Origin: Brasenia schreberi
Taxonomy: Eukaryota; Streptophyta; Magnoliopsida; Nymphaeales; Cabombaceae
Length of the DNA stretch: 64,000 bases
Direction: 5' to 3'
Assembly (NCBI GenBank): GCA_036023115.1
Contig: JAYKKT010000047.1
Span: 2,472,501 to 2,536,500, forward strand
The first letter of the stretch is position 1; each line of letters opens with the position of its first letter. The position numbers and the translations under genes were made by a program. Below, piece by piece: positions 46,173-59,035 of this stretch. The notes beneath the pieces are model-generated. The model worked only from the letters and a program-made list of their open reading frames with translations, ran no database searches and was not told where the DNA came from.

Positions 46173-47890
46173 CTTCAAACTGTTTGTTTCTTCTCTTCAG
46201 GAATTTTAGAGAGTGAGTGAGAGAAACCCAACGATAGGCTCAAACCAACAGTTACATCTCCGGATATCAACACTGTAGAGACTAAAAAACATGAAAAGGA
46301 AATGGATATCCTCGAAAATGAAGGAAGAAGATAGAAAGCAGGATCTCTGAAGGTGTGGTGTGGTGAAAATAGCCTCAACCCCTTTGACAAACAGGGTTAA
46401 GGCAACTTGAGAGAAAACAATGAGAGAAATATGGTCCTAACTCAGGAATCTAACCTCTTTTCCTTCTTTTTTCCCCGTTTAGCCCCGCCAAAGATGTTGA
46501 TGCTGGGCACTTGTTTCCTGAATCTACAGCAAAATCCACCAGCTGCGGGGAACGGTCAGCGCATGAAACACTGCCAACAGACTCAAACCACTAAAAAATC
46601 CACAACCTAGAGACACCCACAAGCACGATACTGACAGGCACACCACCGTTGCTATATATTTCTCTCCTTTCTATGCACTCCCACACCTCTGTACTAATAA
46701 ACAACAATTAATATCTCCCCCATCGACTTTTCAAAATCCTAACAATCTAAAACTGCCCACATTCCCTTCGAGCCTACTTCAGATCACAAGATTGCACAAG
46801 ACCAGCACTCTTTTCCTTCCTCTTTATATCTTGAAACCCACTTCAGCAACAGCCAAAAATAATACACAGACAAGTCCAGAAGATTAAACTTAGACTCATC
46901 ATCTGTGAGCATCAATTCCAACAAAAGAAAAAACTTCCATTCCCGCGCTTCCCAGTCACCAAACAACGCAATCTTGAGGCAACAATGAGTAATTTACAGT
47001 ACTCATTCGTTCATTTTTGCAGTTTTCTGTTCACTGTCTTTGCAAAGACGCATTGCTGTTAAAATTGCCTTCTACTCTAACAGAACCACAAGATCATTCA
47101 AATGTCACTAAAACTAAAGGAAATCCAAATGTCACGCATCACATCATGTGTTGCAGGAACTCAGCAACTCACATGAACCAGAAAAGAAACAGAGAAGAAC
47201 TCAGAATACCGAACTAAGAGAGCAACACCAATAGTAGGAAACGGAGAATGACAGGAAATCGAAGAACCCACTTGAACCAAACACCAACGGGCACCCCAGG
47301 AAACGCTAAACGCTCAAACACCCATATGCATACTGCCTGGTCAGCCGGAGAAAACTGATCCCCATAAAAAAATAAGGCCTAAAATCCCACGAAAATGAAG
47401 TGATGTGCTTCGCTCTCTTCCTTGATCGTTAGAGGCATCATAAAGCAGGAACTAGAATATTCCATAACTCCGCACGGCGGATATGTGGCAAGCAGACGAC
47501 TGATAGACATAATCACATAGCGAAATCTGGCGTCTGCTGCAAAGAAAGGCTGTATTCCCCCTTTACAACGGTAGAGAGAGGGAACAAACAAGGAAAGACG
47601 GGAACCCAGCGAGACGCTTTTCCCTCGCTGCCCGCTACGAATGATTCGCCACAGATCTCTCTCTCTCAGAGAAAAGCAACGAGAGGAAAAGAAAGTCCCT
47701 TTCTACATAACAAATCTCACTAGGTGTTATTTAAATTTTACTGATTGTTGGCGCCAGAGGGATGACGCGACACGGTGTTAGGCTGTTAATAGTTTTATTG
47801 CTTTATGACCATATATTGATGTCTGCATGCATACAAATATTTACGTAGAATATGTGTTTGATTTAATGTTATAAATGTTCATACCCATAC
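46173..47890. other. Upstream region of the NPH3-like gene
   Basis: Probably 5' UTR and promoter. A CT/GA palindromic tract (ctctctctctcagagaa) lies at about 47657-47673. No other gene was recognised; frames here are short. Confidence 0.4.
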
Positions 47891-47897
47891 TAACAAT

Positions 47898-48112
47898 ATC
47901 TCAGTGCGTTAACTCAACGGCAAGGCTTTCTAGCGCCGTTGTTACTGATGGACGGTTCAACTCTTAGAAGATGCATGTGTAGGTGTGTTAATGTGTAGAG
48001 GTGTGTGTTATTAATGTGTAGGGGTGTGTGTGTGTGTTAGGCTTCACCCTTTTACAAGAAAAAAAATCTCACCCACTAGAGGTTGATGGTCATGAGTTCA
48101 ATATTTGAGCAC
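47898..48112 (+). mobile_element. Two SINE-like fragments
   Basis: 47898-47975 has 'gttaactcaacggcaagg' and 'gacggttcaactctt'; 48065-48112 has 'ggtcatgagttcaatattt'. Both show degenerate box A/box B order. A (TG)n stretch lies between. Confidence 0.4.
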
Positions 48113-48119
48113 GAATGGG

Positions 48120-48680
48120 GTTTCAATCTTAGGATTCAAACCGGAATCGCCCCAAAATCGGTGGTTCCAAAACTACAACCAAAATCTAAGAATGTTCATA
48201 GGGAGGGGATCTCTCGTTCTTTGTAGGACCCCTCCCGAACATGACATATTTAGAGTGGGTATGAAGAGAGCAAGAAAATCTCGGATGGGATTAGGACGGG
48301 AAGGAGGATACCATGTCCTGTCTAGTGAACTCGGTCCCAACCCTTTCTCTGATTGATTTTAAAAAATTAGGCACATCTAAAAAAATTATAAAAGAAAATA
48401 AATAAAAGAAATGTTACTTATTTTTTAATTCATGAACTTGTCATCATTCTCCACATATTATTCAAATAATATATTTCAATTTAAATATATTTTACATACA
48501 TTTGGTTTTATTTCATACGTAAAAATGAGCTTCAAACTATGTTTTGAGCATCTTTTTTTCTTGGATGCCGTCTCGCTCGATTACCGAAACTAACCCCACA
48601 CCGGTTCCAAGTTCCAAGCTCATCGAAACCGACGGTTTGGTACGAAAGATTTAAAATCGAAGCTTACTTGAAACTGGACA
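48120..48680. mobile_element. Degenerate hAT-like fragment (GGTTC family)
   Basis: 'aaaccggaatcg', 'ggtggttccaaaac' and, at the far end, 'accggttccaagttcc' and 'gaaaccgacggtttgg' enclose about 500 bases without coding sequence. Confidence 0.4.
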
Positions 48681-49300
48681 GCACTATCTAGGACAATAAC
48701 TTTATTTATCACAAATCCGATCAATTTTTTAATAATGTAGGGATTGAATTGTTAAAGTCATACACAGAAATTGAGATTTTTAAATTTTGTATGATTTCAT
48801 TGGCGTAATTTCTGAGAGCTGCTTTTTCTGCGACCGTGTCGTGTCCGGAGTGATTCTCCATGCAGATTATGCTTTTGGAAGCTCGCAAAATGATGAAATT
48901 TGGCAGTGTCTGTGTGATCAGCTATCAGTTATCATTACTCTCTTTTCCGTGGCCCGTTTACTGTTGGTTTATTTTATTTTTGCTTTTTCTTCGCCTTTTC
49001 TATATTCACTTTTTCCTCTTCTTTTTACCGTTGAGTTTATTTTATTAGTGCTTTTATTTTTTATTCTTTCTGGACCGTTTTGCACGCTCACCTGACATTG
49101 TAATTAGCAAGTAAGATCGCTTGCTTTCCATTATTGCCCTTTTCTTTTATAAATTTTACCTAATACCTTTAAAGCAATGAAAAATTTTAAGACTAAAATA
49201 CCCTTGGTTCTTTTCTTTTAGACAAAACCAATCTTTTCCTTTTTCTTTTGGTTGCTTTTTCTCTTACTTCGGATTGGCAAATAATCTTTTCCTTTGCACA
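48681..49300. other. T-rich intergenic DNA, no gene seen
   Basis: A 102-codon frame at 48787-49095 is hydrophobic only because the DNA is T-rich. No domain. Confidence 0.5.
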
Positions 49301-49385
49301 AATGACAATAACCAACCTGGTTAAGAGGTCTACTTACAAGCGAAGGTCATGAGTTCGACATTCGGGGCACGCACCATTCTATGTC
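49301..49385 (+). mobile_element. tRNA-derived SINE-like copy
   Basis: 'aaccaacctggttaagagg' is followed by 'aaggtcatgagttcgacatt', then 'cggggcacgc'. Confidence 0.5.
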
Positions 49386-49659
49386 CAACCCCTAAAAAAA
49401 AAAGCAATCTGTTTTTTATGATGAATCAGCTGCGGTGTTTTTAGATAAGTTTGCTTTGGTTTTAAGCTCAACCTCAAGACAAATAAATATATTTAGTTTC
49501 TAAATTTTGACAATAAAACTTTGCCAAGAGATTCGAGATTGGTTCAGTTTCAAATCATGGTTCACTAAAAATTATACCAAAGTTACTTTTTATAATTTAA
49601 AATAAACTTTTTTAAAATTTAATAAATAAAAAGTAGATATGTTCATGAATTTAACATGA

Positions 49660-50040
49660 TATGAATAACATACAGGATTTTACTTGTCATGTGCTAATTT
49701 AACATGAATTTCTATTTAACTACCTCTGTCATCAACCTTTTCATATGGGCCGCCTGCTATTCCGTTCTCATACATTTGTTCATTCTTGCAATCATGCAAT
49801 CTTTTTGTCTATGCCGTGCCCGTTAATGCACACTCTAACAACAAAAATAGCGAGTCAAATTCGGGTCGACCTGCATATGACGTGAAACATAACGTGACCT
49901 TGAAATATGAAATTTCCACGCGATAATAAAACAACATATAACATGAAAACCCAACACAAACCACTTAGAAGTTCATATTCGTCGGGTATGAGTCTCGTGT
50001 CATGCTTGTGTCCACCCAAAGTGACAAAAAAACATTAGGT
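49660..50040. mobile_element. Degenerate 'acacg'-rich repeat (second hAT-like family)
   Basis: 'aacatgatatgaataacat', 'gcatatgacgtgaaacat' and 'gtcgggtatgagtctcgtg' words match the family style; no coding sequence. Confidence 0.35.
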
Positions 50041-50099
50041 ACCTTGCAAATGACTCACTTGTTTTTTATAGTTTAAATCACATTTAGAAGGCACAAAGA

Positions 50100-50170
50100 G
50101 CGATAGCTCACCCGACTAGTTGGGGTAGGCTCGCAAGCTAAAGGTTTGTGAGTTCAATAACGGTGCGTGC
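50100..50170 (+). mobile_element. tRNA-derived SINE-like copy
   Basis: A box 'tagctcacccgactagttgg' and B box 'tgtgagttcaataacgg' are well placed. Confidence 0.55.
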
Positions 50171-50214
50171 AACCTTCTTAGTGTTTGCATGTGCGCACAC
50201 ACATATAAACATAG

Positions 50215-50399
50215 TGATTGGATCTTACCTACACTCATATTGTTCACTTATATCCGATCGTTACTTTTCAAAAGCAAGACTATAATACATTATCGTTCGT
50301 CTTTTTTATAACTTTTATTTTTTTAAATTATACTCATGCCATAAAAAACAAGTGGATAGGGATGAGTAGACATGTCAAAATGGGCAAGATCTAGTTTTC
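50215..50399. mobile_element. MITE-like element copy 4
   Basis: The left end 'gattggatcttacctacact' and right end 'gggcaagatctagtttt' are inverted relatives of the 13.5-14.7 kb copies. The internal landmark 'gatgagtaga' is shared. Confidence 0.55.
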
Positions 50400-50426
50400 T
50401 TATACATATTATATAATAATATAATA

Positions 50427-50580
50427 GAAAACCAAGTCATGTCCATCATTGACGTGCTCACTAATGCTTAATCATTGCTTTTTTATAATATTGGTATAAT
50501 TTCAAGAATCATAAGAATCATAAAAAAAAAAGCAATAGTAAAATATCAATAAACAACATCAGTAATGGATGACTCAGTCT
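50427..50580. mobile_element. MITE-like element copy 5, diverged
   Basis: It starts 'aaccaagtcatgtccatcat' and ends 'gtaatggatgactcagtct', then TA and GA tracts follow. Confidence 0.4.
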
Positions 50581-51214
50581 CTCTCTATATTATATACATA
50601 TTTTATATATATAGGGAGAGAGGGAAAGAGTGTTACAATCGTTTTTTTGTATTATTATGAATAAGAATAAAGTAGTTGATAACAACATAAACCGTCAACT
50701 TGTTCATTGTGCATTGTGGATTCATTGAAGTAATGAATGTACATCACGTGCAACCTTCGTTCCGATAAAATTATAAAGAAATCCCCACTCTCATCGTTTG
50801 TTTTTTCCCACTGAGCAAGCTCAACATGACTCGTTTAAGAAACTGAGCATGAACTCGAGCTCGAACTTGATCGAGCTACTATCTTTAAGCTTAAGAACAA
50901 CTCAATGTATACTATCGCAATTCGAGCTCGCCTTGTTAGGCTCGTTTATCTTTTGAACTTATTTCAGCTTAAGAATGAGTACATTTAAGCTCAACTCGAG
51001 ATTAAGCTTCACGGGCTGGAACTCCATCGAGCTTGACTGAGCTCATGAATGAGCTGCAATTTGATCTTTAATTTGAACCTATGAAATAAAAGCTCCAATT
51101 TGGAGAGTTCAATTTTATGGATTCATCTAAGTTTCATTCTACTTCACTTTGCTTCACCCACGACTAGGTCCATACGCATTCCCGTGCTATGTTTGCCATA
51201 GACTCGGTAAGATG
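50581..51214. other. Intergenic DNA, no gene seen
   Basis: Contains 'gagctcgaact'-type words (50850-51060) that look like another degenerate TE end. No gene. Confidence 0.4.
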
Positions 51215-51275
51215 ATAGCATCTGTGTGAATCGAACCCTTGACTGCTGGTTTAGCATCTAGAGGTAGCATAACTT
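51215..51275 (-). mobile_element. tRNA-derived SINE-like copy
   Basis: The minus strand gives 'gctaaaccagcagtcaaggg' running into the B box 'ggttcgattcac'. Confidence 0.45.
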
Positions 51276-51583
51276 GTATATATATATATCACTTATTCAT
51301 GAGAATGGACCCTCTTAAATTTATTTTAATTTTAAAACACATACTATACCTTTAATTAGGTAAAGCTCATTGATCAAATGTAACGATAATCAATAAAAGA
51401 TAATATGATAGCTTCAGAACCAATAGTTATAGTTTCCTTGGTAGTAGATGTATTAAATGGTTGGTGCACCTTTCAAATCGGGGGAGACAAAAGGATGGGG
51501 GAAATTGATTTGCAGTTTCTGAACTTCACCACACATTGGGGAACCTTTCTTAAATTTGCCCTCTTAACCAAAGAAACAAAAAG

Positions 51584-51595
<12 letters not shown>

Positions 51596-51654
<59 letters not shown>
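51596..51654. repeat. (TA)n(GA)n compound microsatellite
   Basis: TA to 51632, then GA; followed by the dispersed body with 'accgtttaatcttcaagatc' at about 51702. Confidence 0.95.
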
Positions 51655-51857
51655 CTTAACTACACAATGCATTTTGATACATGATCTTACACCGACATCT
51701 TTACCGTTTAATCTTCAAGATCAATGATAGAGATTCGAATCACTTTCGTGTGTATTAAATGCAAGGACACAAGTATAACTATACATTTGATTTAAATCTC
51801 TATCGTCAATCTCAAAGATTGAATGGTGGAGATTTATGTAACATTATGCAACTGAGA

Positions 51858-51966
<109 letters not shown>

Positions 51967-51987
51967 TATATAGTTATAGTTATAGTT

Positions 51988-52412
<425 letters not shown>

Positions 52413-52584
52413 GAGTCACTAATAATTATCCTTCATTAAATGGGGAGGTTGTATAGATTTTTAGTAACCATTGTGCTTTATTTTATATCATATTAGTATT
52501 TTCCTTGAACAATTAAGACCATACTTTCATAGTTTCCCTCTAATCCTTTCTTTTTTGTGTACAATGAGATGGCCACTGCGAGAT

Positions 52585-52660
52585 TGATGCTATGGGTATC
52601 GAACTCTTGACTTTTAACTTGTGAGTGAACCCCTTAATCATGTAATTAACGCTTGTTGTG
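52585..52660 (-). mobile_element. tRNA-derived SINE-like copy
   Basis: The minus strand has the B box 'caagagttcgatacccat' and an upstream A-box-like segment. Confidence 0.45.
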
Positions 52661-53144
52661 CTCTCCAATACTCTTTTAAAGGTGGCCTGCTTATTGTGAA
52701 GCTTTCATAGTATAATTTCTCATACTTTATTACCGGAGATATAATTACGGTTTCTTAGAAACGGTTAAACCACCTTAAGAGTGTATTTCCCACATGCATG
52801 CTCACCATATAATAATTTTGTAAAGGTAATTAAATCAAATTGATTAAGCACAAACCAAAGAGTATAATGAAGGCTTATGCCTAGTTGTTGGTTGCATGTG
52901 CCAATGCTTCTTCCAAGAATTATTAAATAAAAAGGAATTAAAAAAATAAGGGAAGCCGATATGTAAGAGGCCAACATCTCACATGCATTCACCGCCAACA
53001 CATGCATCAATCATTTCAACAAGTCCATGGTGCACGCGCTGAGACTCGATCAGGGCCATTCATCATTCCTCCTTGTGCACACATCATTAAAAATCTTCAC
53101 AAATGCTTTATCTTCATAAAGTAGAACACATTGATTGGAATATG

Positions 53145-53660
53145 GCCGGTTATTTGGTTTCGAAACCGTCGGTTTCGGATTACTTAAAACTAGGACCCGG
53201 AATTGAATCGGGAACGAGTTGGTTTTAGTTCTGATTTAAAGCTAGAATCATTTAGAATCGAGAAAAAAGTATATAAACTTTTTAAATCTAAAAACAACAA
53301 ATATATAAAAAAACACTGGTTTGAAACCATTGAACCAGGTGGTATCCGGTTTTGGGGCTGGATTCAAGGGGAACTGCTGGGTTGGTTTGGAGCAGACCAT
53401 GTCTAGGTTCTGCTTCGCATAGAACCATGAACAGTACTGAACTGCTTTCACTTAGTTTCGGTTTCAAATCCAGTTTGAATGAAAAATTATAAAAGGTTGA
53501 AAAAATTTCGGAAAAAAATATAAGATGAGGCTGAACTGGAAGTTTGAATCGGGGATTTTTGTCTCATGAGAGGAGGAACAGTTTCAGGTCTGGTTAAGAC
53601 AGTTTTGATTTAGTTCAGATTTGGACCCAGTTTGGTTCTGGTTAAAACTGGATCAATTTG
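53145..53660. mobile_element. Degenerate hAT-like fragments (TAGACATG/GGTTC family)
   Basis: The left part has 'tatggccggttatttggttt', and the centre, read on the minus strand, has CTAGACATGGTCTGCTCC. 'ggttctggttaaaactgg' closes the right side. Confidence 0.45.
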
Positions 53661-53850
53661 ATCTATGTGGTGAAGGCTTTTTCACTACTAATTATTAAAG
53701 TAGCTGCATTTGGCAGTCTGCAAGAGTATCATTTGCTTCAAATATCCTCTAATGTGGTTGAAGATCCTCTTTATAAAGCCTTTTTACTAAGACATTTTAA
53801 AGCTCAATAACTGCATTGGGCTGAAAATCATCTTAATTTTCAAGTCAAAA

Positions 53851-53930
53851 GGAGCAATATCTCACCGGGCTGCGGGGTCGACTCACGAGTTGAAGGTCAT
53901 GAGTTTGATACCTAGAGCGAGCATCTATTT
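53851..53930 (+). mobile_element. tRNA-derived SINE-like copy
   Basis: 'gcaatatctcaccgggctgc' is followed by 'aaggtcatgagtttgatacc'. Confidence 0.5.
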
Positions 53931-55005
53931 TGCCTTAATAGAACTCCATAAAGAAGGTCCAAGAAACTAGACAATGAACAACTCAATAAGAGGGGGGAAA
54001 TGGCCTTAAACTTGGAAGGCAAAATCTTCATTTGTGAAGGACATGCTAATATATGATCAAGCACAACGATGACTAACACACAGACAAACCCAGTTAGTAT
54101 TAGGTTAACGTTTCAGGTTTCATTTTGGTTTTGGTTTCGCTAATGTTGAGCATATGTGTGTTTTTACAAGGACCATGTGTGTCTTTTGATGTCAAGAAGC
54201 TGTGTTCACCATCTACATACATGGATCATGGTGTTTTGCTATTAAGACAACCCAAAACATATATATATATACATATAAAACCAAAAGTGAAGTCTTTTAT
54301 ACGTTTATATATATAACATATTTGTATATATATGTATGAAAAACTTCACTTTGTATCCTGTGGTTTGTTAAAGCATTTACTTTATAATTATTTTTTAACA
54401 CTTTAGTGATTTGAGGCTTTTATCATTATAACACTTAGGATCAAGAATTTAATTTAGTGATTTTCGACATGATAATAACATAGTGACACATCAATACCAT
54501 GGAAGTTTCTTTAGCAGCTTTGAGATGATGTGCAATGCATGTAATGGCATGGCAATGAGATGCATGGTAGTGCAGCATTGACATAAGCGTACTACATCAG
54601 AAAAACGAAAGATATTACCTGTTGGATATAAGTATATAATGACACCAATTAAAGTGTTAAAAGAATCATAAAGTATTGAAGTGATAATTTCTCAAACTAT
54701 GATATGCTTAGATGAGGGAAAGATAGTGCGAGCCCAATGTCAATCGGGAAGGTGGTGCCCTGTGCAACGTCAGTGGATGGAGATAAGATCGCCTTTCTCC
54801 TTTGTGTTTTATTTGGCCAACTTGGCTTCATCCTTGAACGTAATGGAGTTCCACAGTGAATTCTGAAAGTTTTGAAAAGGATTCTCAACTTTTTATGTGC
54901 CATTGGCATGAATCTCTTTCTCATAGAAATGCACAAAGAGATGAGCTGCAGGGTGCAGGCTACTACTCTGTGTGTGTGTGTGAGTGAGAGAGAGAGAGAG
55001 AGTTT
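53931..55005. other. Intergenic DNA, no gene seen
   Basis: Short frames only; a (TG)n(GA)n stretch at 54970-55002. Confidence 0.5.
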
Positions 55006-55151
55006 CAGAAGAAATTTCTATGTGCATGTGAGAATTTTACCAGACAATGATGTGTTTAACAAGGTGCAGGAAAGACATCAGAAGAAATTTCTATGTGCAT
55101 GTGAGAATTTTACCAGACAATGATGTGTTTAACAAGGTGCAGGAAAGACAT
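55006..55151. repeat. Perfect 73-base tandem duplication
   Basis: Units 55006-55078 and 55079-55151 are identical, each starting 'cagaagaaatttctatg' and ending 'ggaaagacat'. Microsatellites adjoin both sides. Confidence 0.97.
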
Positions 55152-55160
55152 ACATACTAT

Positions 55161-55161
55161 G

Positions 55162-55245
<84 letters not shown>

Positions 55246-55260
55246 GTGTGAGAGAGAGAG
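55161..55260. repeat. (TA)n(TG)n(GA)n compound microsatellite
   Basis: A long TA block, then a short TG block, then GA. Confidence 0.95.
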
Positions 55261-55519
55261 CAATTTCTATGCATAAAATTTTTGTTGTTATTTCTCCATC
55301 AACATCCTCCTAAAAATCATCACGAAAAGCTTGCTTTGCTCCTCTTGAAGTCAGACAACCTCAATCTATCTATGTATGGGTGTTTGCGTGTGTAAGGAAT
55401 ACTAGGGTTCTCTCAATCACATATTTCTACATCATTGACCGATAAAGGCCATTAATGATTGAAATTTGGTCACACTTGATTGAAGAATCACGATTTTAGA
55501 TTTTAGAGTAAGTCACCAT

Positions 55520-55524
<5 letters not shown>

Positions 55525-55609
<85 letters not shown>
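55525..55609. repeat. (TA)n(GA)n compound microsatellite
   Basis: TA to 55567, then GA; the dispersed body follows to about 55800. Confidence 0.95.
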
Positions 55610-55611
<2 letters not shown>

Positions 55612-55799
55612 TAGATTTAGGGAACCCATAAAAATAGAAAACCGCAAGAAACCCCTCACAAACCGTTCAATCTTTGAGATGAATAATAAAAATAATAAAA
55701 AAACATTATTTAATGCATTAAATAGCAAGTGCAAAAGCGAATGGTACTTTTAATTTAAATCTCTGTTGTTTATCGTGGCAATCAAATAGTAGAAATGAT

Positions 55800-56620
55800 A
55801 AGTTTCTTGTAGTCCTCTATTTTGTTTTTATGTATAAGTTCCTTAATTCTAGACTATTTCTTTTTCCCTCTCTCATATATATGTGTGTGTGTGTGTGTTC
55901 ATGCGTGTGAGGGTGCTTGCAAGTTTATGTGGACATATGTATATGTGTATAGATGTGTGTTCATGTGCGTGTTTTTAATCTCCAGTACTGATAATGTATG
56001 ATCTTTGCTCAATGAGATTTTCCCGGAAACAAGATTCATCATCTGACATAGCGTGCTTGAAGTGGGTCTGGGCAAGGTCTGACCACACGAAATGAAAAGT
56101 TTGGTGGGGCTAGAATAAGGCAGAGGCGGAAGAAGTTAACTGCAAGAGAACTGGCGACACGTCTGAAAGGCTGCATCCTCTTTCCGGGCGAGGAACCATA
56201 AAGTCTGGCCCCCTCCAAATACTGGAACGGGTCATCACCACTCAGTTCACTTCTTTATTTGCCAGACTCGGACCTAGCCAAGCCCTTACCTTCTGGGTCC
56301 CTCCCACACTGAGTTACAGCTAGCGTCGAAAACGGACCAGGCACCGGTGGGTCCCTAGTTGACCAGATGTTGCCCCTGATTTTCAAGTGGGTCTGGTTCT
56401 CAAATCGGATCACCATGTCTAATACTGGACCATGGCAAGAGGTTCAGATGTAGTGCCTTTCAAGTGAATAGATAAATGGGTAGGGTTGGATCCGGGTCAT
56501 GAACCCTTTCTTACTAATGTTGACACTATTTGGATCCATCAAACCTGATTCAGATATAATGCTACCCTTATGTTATCCCTAGTAGTTTGGTGCTCTTTTC
56601 AGTTCCAGTGTAATTCTTTA
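55800..56620. other. Intergenic DNA, no gene seen
   Basis: The part at 56040-56420 is less AT-rich but has no recognisable domain or repeat. Confidence 0.45.
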
Positions 56621-57640
56621 GGGTGTGTGTACAATATAAGGTTCTCGAAGAACTGGACCTTGAAGTTTTGGTGCTTGTAATTCTAAGTTTCATTGTGCAT
56701 CAAACACTAAACTCATTGCCGTCATGGATTTGTGGTTCTACATGCCCAACTTGAGCCACAAAAACTTTGGCACTAAGGGAAAGGCAAGACACATAAACTT
56801 TACCGAAGGGTTTCACACGAAAACTCCAAACACCTCATTCTCTCGTATTACTATTTCGTCTTGCACAAAAACCCAAGCATCAGTATCACAAGAATCAAAT
56901 ACTTGACAATGGTTACAAACCCATGTGGGTCTTGGCCTGCAACTATAGTGTCAGAGCCTGGCACCATGAATCAACCAAACCCCTACCATCTGCTATGAAT
57001 ATGGATTTCACATAAGGTGGAAAAAGGAGTTGCACCCCTCTTTATTTTGACGGCCTTTTACCTCTCACGCTACGTTCAATTCTAAGCGGTGCGATTTCTG
57101 CTTGCAACAAAAGCAAAGAACTTCTAAGAGTATGGAACTTTGTTTCTAGGCCAGAAAGTTCCGTGCTTAAAAGTTCCATGAGGGGAGTCTTAGACTGACT
57201 ATAATATGAATAAGTATCTTAGGAGCTTTAAAATTCCATCATTGTGATTGCATGCATAAAGGAACTTTAAGGTGTGTTTGATACAAAGTTTTAAGGAAAT
57301 TGTTCTTTGATTTTTGGTGCTCGAAGTTTTAAATTATGTTGTATATTAAACGTGCAACTCTTTGTTGCCATAGAACTATAGTTTGATTGGCTCAATTTGG
57401 GTCAAAAAGGTTGGCTCTAGGAGGGAGGTGGTTCATGGGAATTGGATTCATAAGCTTCTCACCAAAACCAAAGCACCTCTTCTTTCTTGTGTTGCCACCT
57501 TGTCACCCGAAAACCCAAGCTTTAATATCGTTCACGAATCAAACATAGAACCATGGTTCTTTATAACCAAGTGGGTTTGGGCCTGCAATTCTAGTATCAA
57601 GGCACCATCGGCATGAATTAAACACACCCTTCAGGTCCAA
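56620..57640. repeat. Diverged direct repeat pair (about 56620-57010 and 57270-57640)
   Basis: Shared landmarks in order are 'ggtgtgt' with 'ttttggtgct', a 'ttgccgt/ttgccat' step, 'aaaacccaagc', 'gaatcaaa', 'gtgggt' plus 'gggcctgcaa' and 'ggcacca...atgaat'. The units are about 650 bases apart. The family is not recognised. Confidence 0.6.
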
Positions 57641-57734
57641 TTCAGAATGGGATTTAGCTGGATCCTATTTCATCCTTGCAACTGTGATCGTGGATTGACT
57701 GTTGTTACATCACACTAGTTATCACTTAAACCCT

Positions 57735-57900
57735 TCTTTTAGGGGTGGCAATTCCATGCATAACATGAAACCTGACACGAAGACAACCTAAAAACCCAAG
57801 CAGTTCAGCTATAAAACCACAATAGGCGGTTAGAGCTGCTTTTGATGAAACATCAAATGACACAAGCACGAAATAACACGACATGAACACATCCGGAAAC
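57735..57900. mobile_element. 'acacg'-rich hAT-like end (AGGGGTGGCAATT)
   Basis: 'aggggtggcaattccatgc' followed by 'cctgacacgaagac' and 'aacacgacatgaacac' resembles ends of plant hAT (Ac-like) non-autonomous elements. Confidence 0.5.
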
Positions 57901-57949
57901 ACAGAAGACCACCCTACCTTTTCTTTTTCTCGACAACCTGGGGATGAGC

Positions 57950-58040
57950 ATAGCTTTGTGGAATGCAGATACCGGGAATCGAACTCTCAACCTAGAACAC
58001 CAATTCTTGGTTCTTGATGGAATGGCCAAACAGTGTGTCC
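57950..58040 (-). mobile_element. tRNA-derived SINE-like copy
   Basis: The minus strand has 'tggccattccatcaagaacc' and a perfect B box 'gagttcgattcccgg'. Confidence 0.55.
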
Positions 58041-58784
58041 ATGTGTGCCTGCATGAATGTGTGTGTGTGAACATAATGGGTTGTAGAAATGCAACTGTCA
58101 CTGGAGGTTTTATTGGGTTGGATTTGCTTCGGATCTAGATCTGGATATGGAGCTGAAATGTAATAAAGGAAGGTTATCGAGGCTTAGAACAGAGTCAGAT
58201 CTTGGTTCGGCTACTCATATTCATTTTGGTTCCAATAAAACATTTACTTCTCATGGGAACATAATTTATGAATGGTGAGGGATTCACATGCATGTGAGAT
58301 TTCTTGATGCTAATTATTCTAAAAAAACTCTTCCATCCTATGCATACCATCCCATTGATCACAACAGCACACAGTTGCTATGTCTGTGTACACGCCGGAG
58401 GATCGAACGGAGAAGGTCGGAAATCCAAACGGAGAATTCAAAGGATTAAGAATTCAAAGTATATCAGCAAGACACATGAGGACCACCAGACCGACAGTTT
58501 CGATCTGTTCGGTAAACCCGACCCATTTTCACTTGATAACTATTGCCTACATTCAACTATAATGAGCATCACCGTGGGCAATACCTAACGAAAAGCAAAG
58601 ACCTCAGAATCACTGGAACTGAAATTGATTGAATCAGGGTCCAATTCAGAAAAGCAGGAACCTGTTGAAGTGTATCAAATTAGCACTAAGTTCAACAAAT
58701 CTATACGAATCATACTGTTTCTTATGATGAGAAACCCTCTTTTAGGTAAACCTTGGTCCTGAACTCTATTCAAATGCACCCTAA

Positions 58785-59035
58785 TACTGGTGGCAATTTC
58801 GTGTTATGTGTCATGTCATTTGCATTTTATCAGAAACCGACAGACTTTTTGGTCTGTGCCTAGTTTTCGTGTTGGTTGTCATATCACGGAATAATTCGTG
58901 TTTACGTGTCATGCAAGTCCTGTTGTCTCGTGTTGTTGCCAAAAACAGATCCATATAAGCATGACCCGACTTTTTGTTGTTACTTTGGATGAACACTAAT
59001 GAGTACTCTTCAGGTTGCATTTGTGTCATGTCTTA
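58785..59035. mobile_element. 'acacg'-rich hAT-like fragment
   Basis: It opens 'ggtggcaatttcgtgttatg' and closes with 'gcatttgtgtcatgtcttac'. Same family as 57735. Confidence 0.45.

Noticed and set aside
48787..49095. A small membrane protein
   Set aside because: Hydrophobicity follows from T-rich DNA; no start context, homologue or conserved motif recognised.
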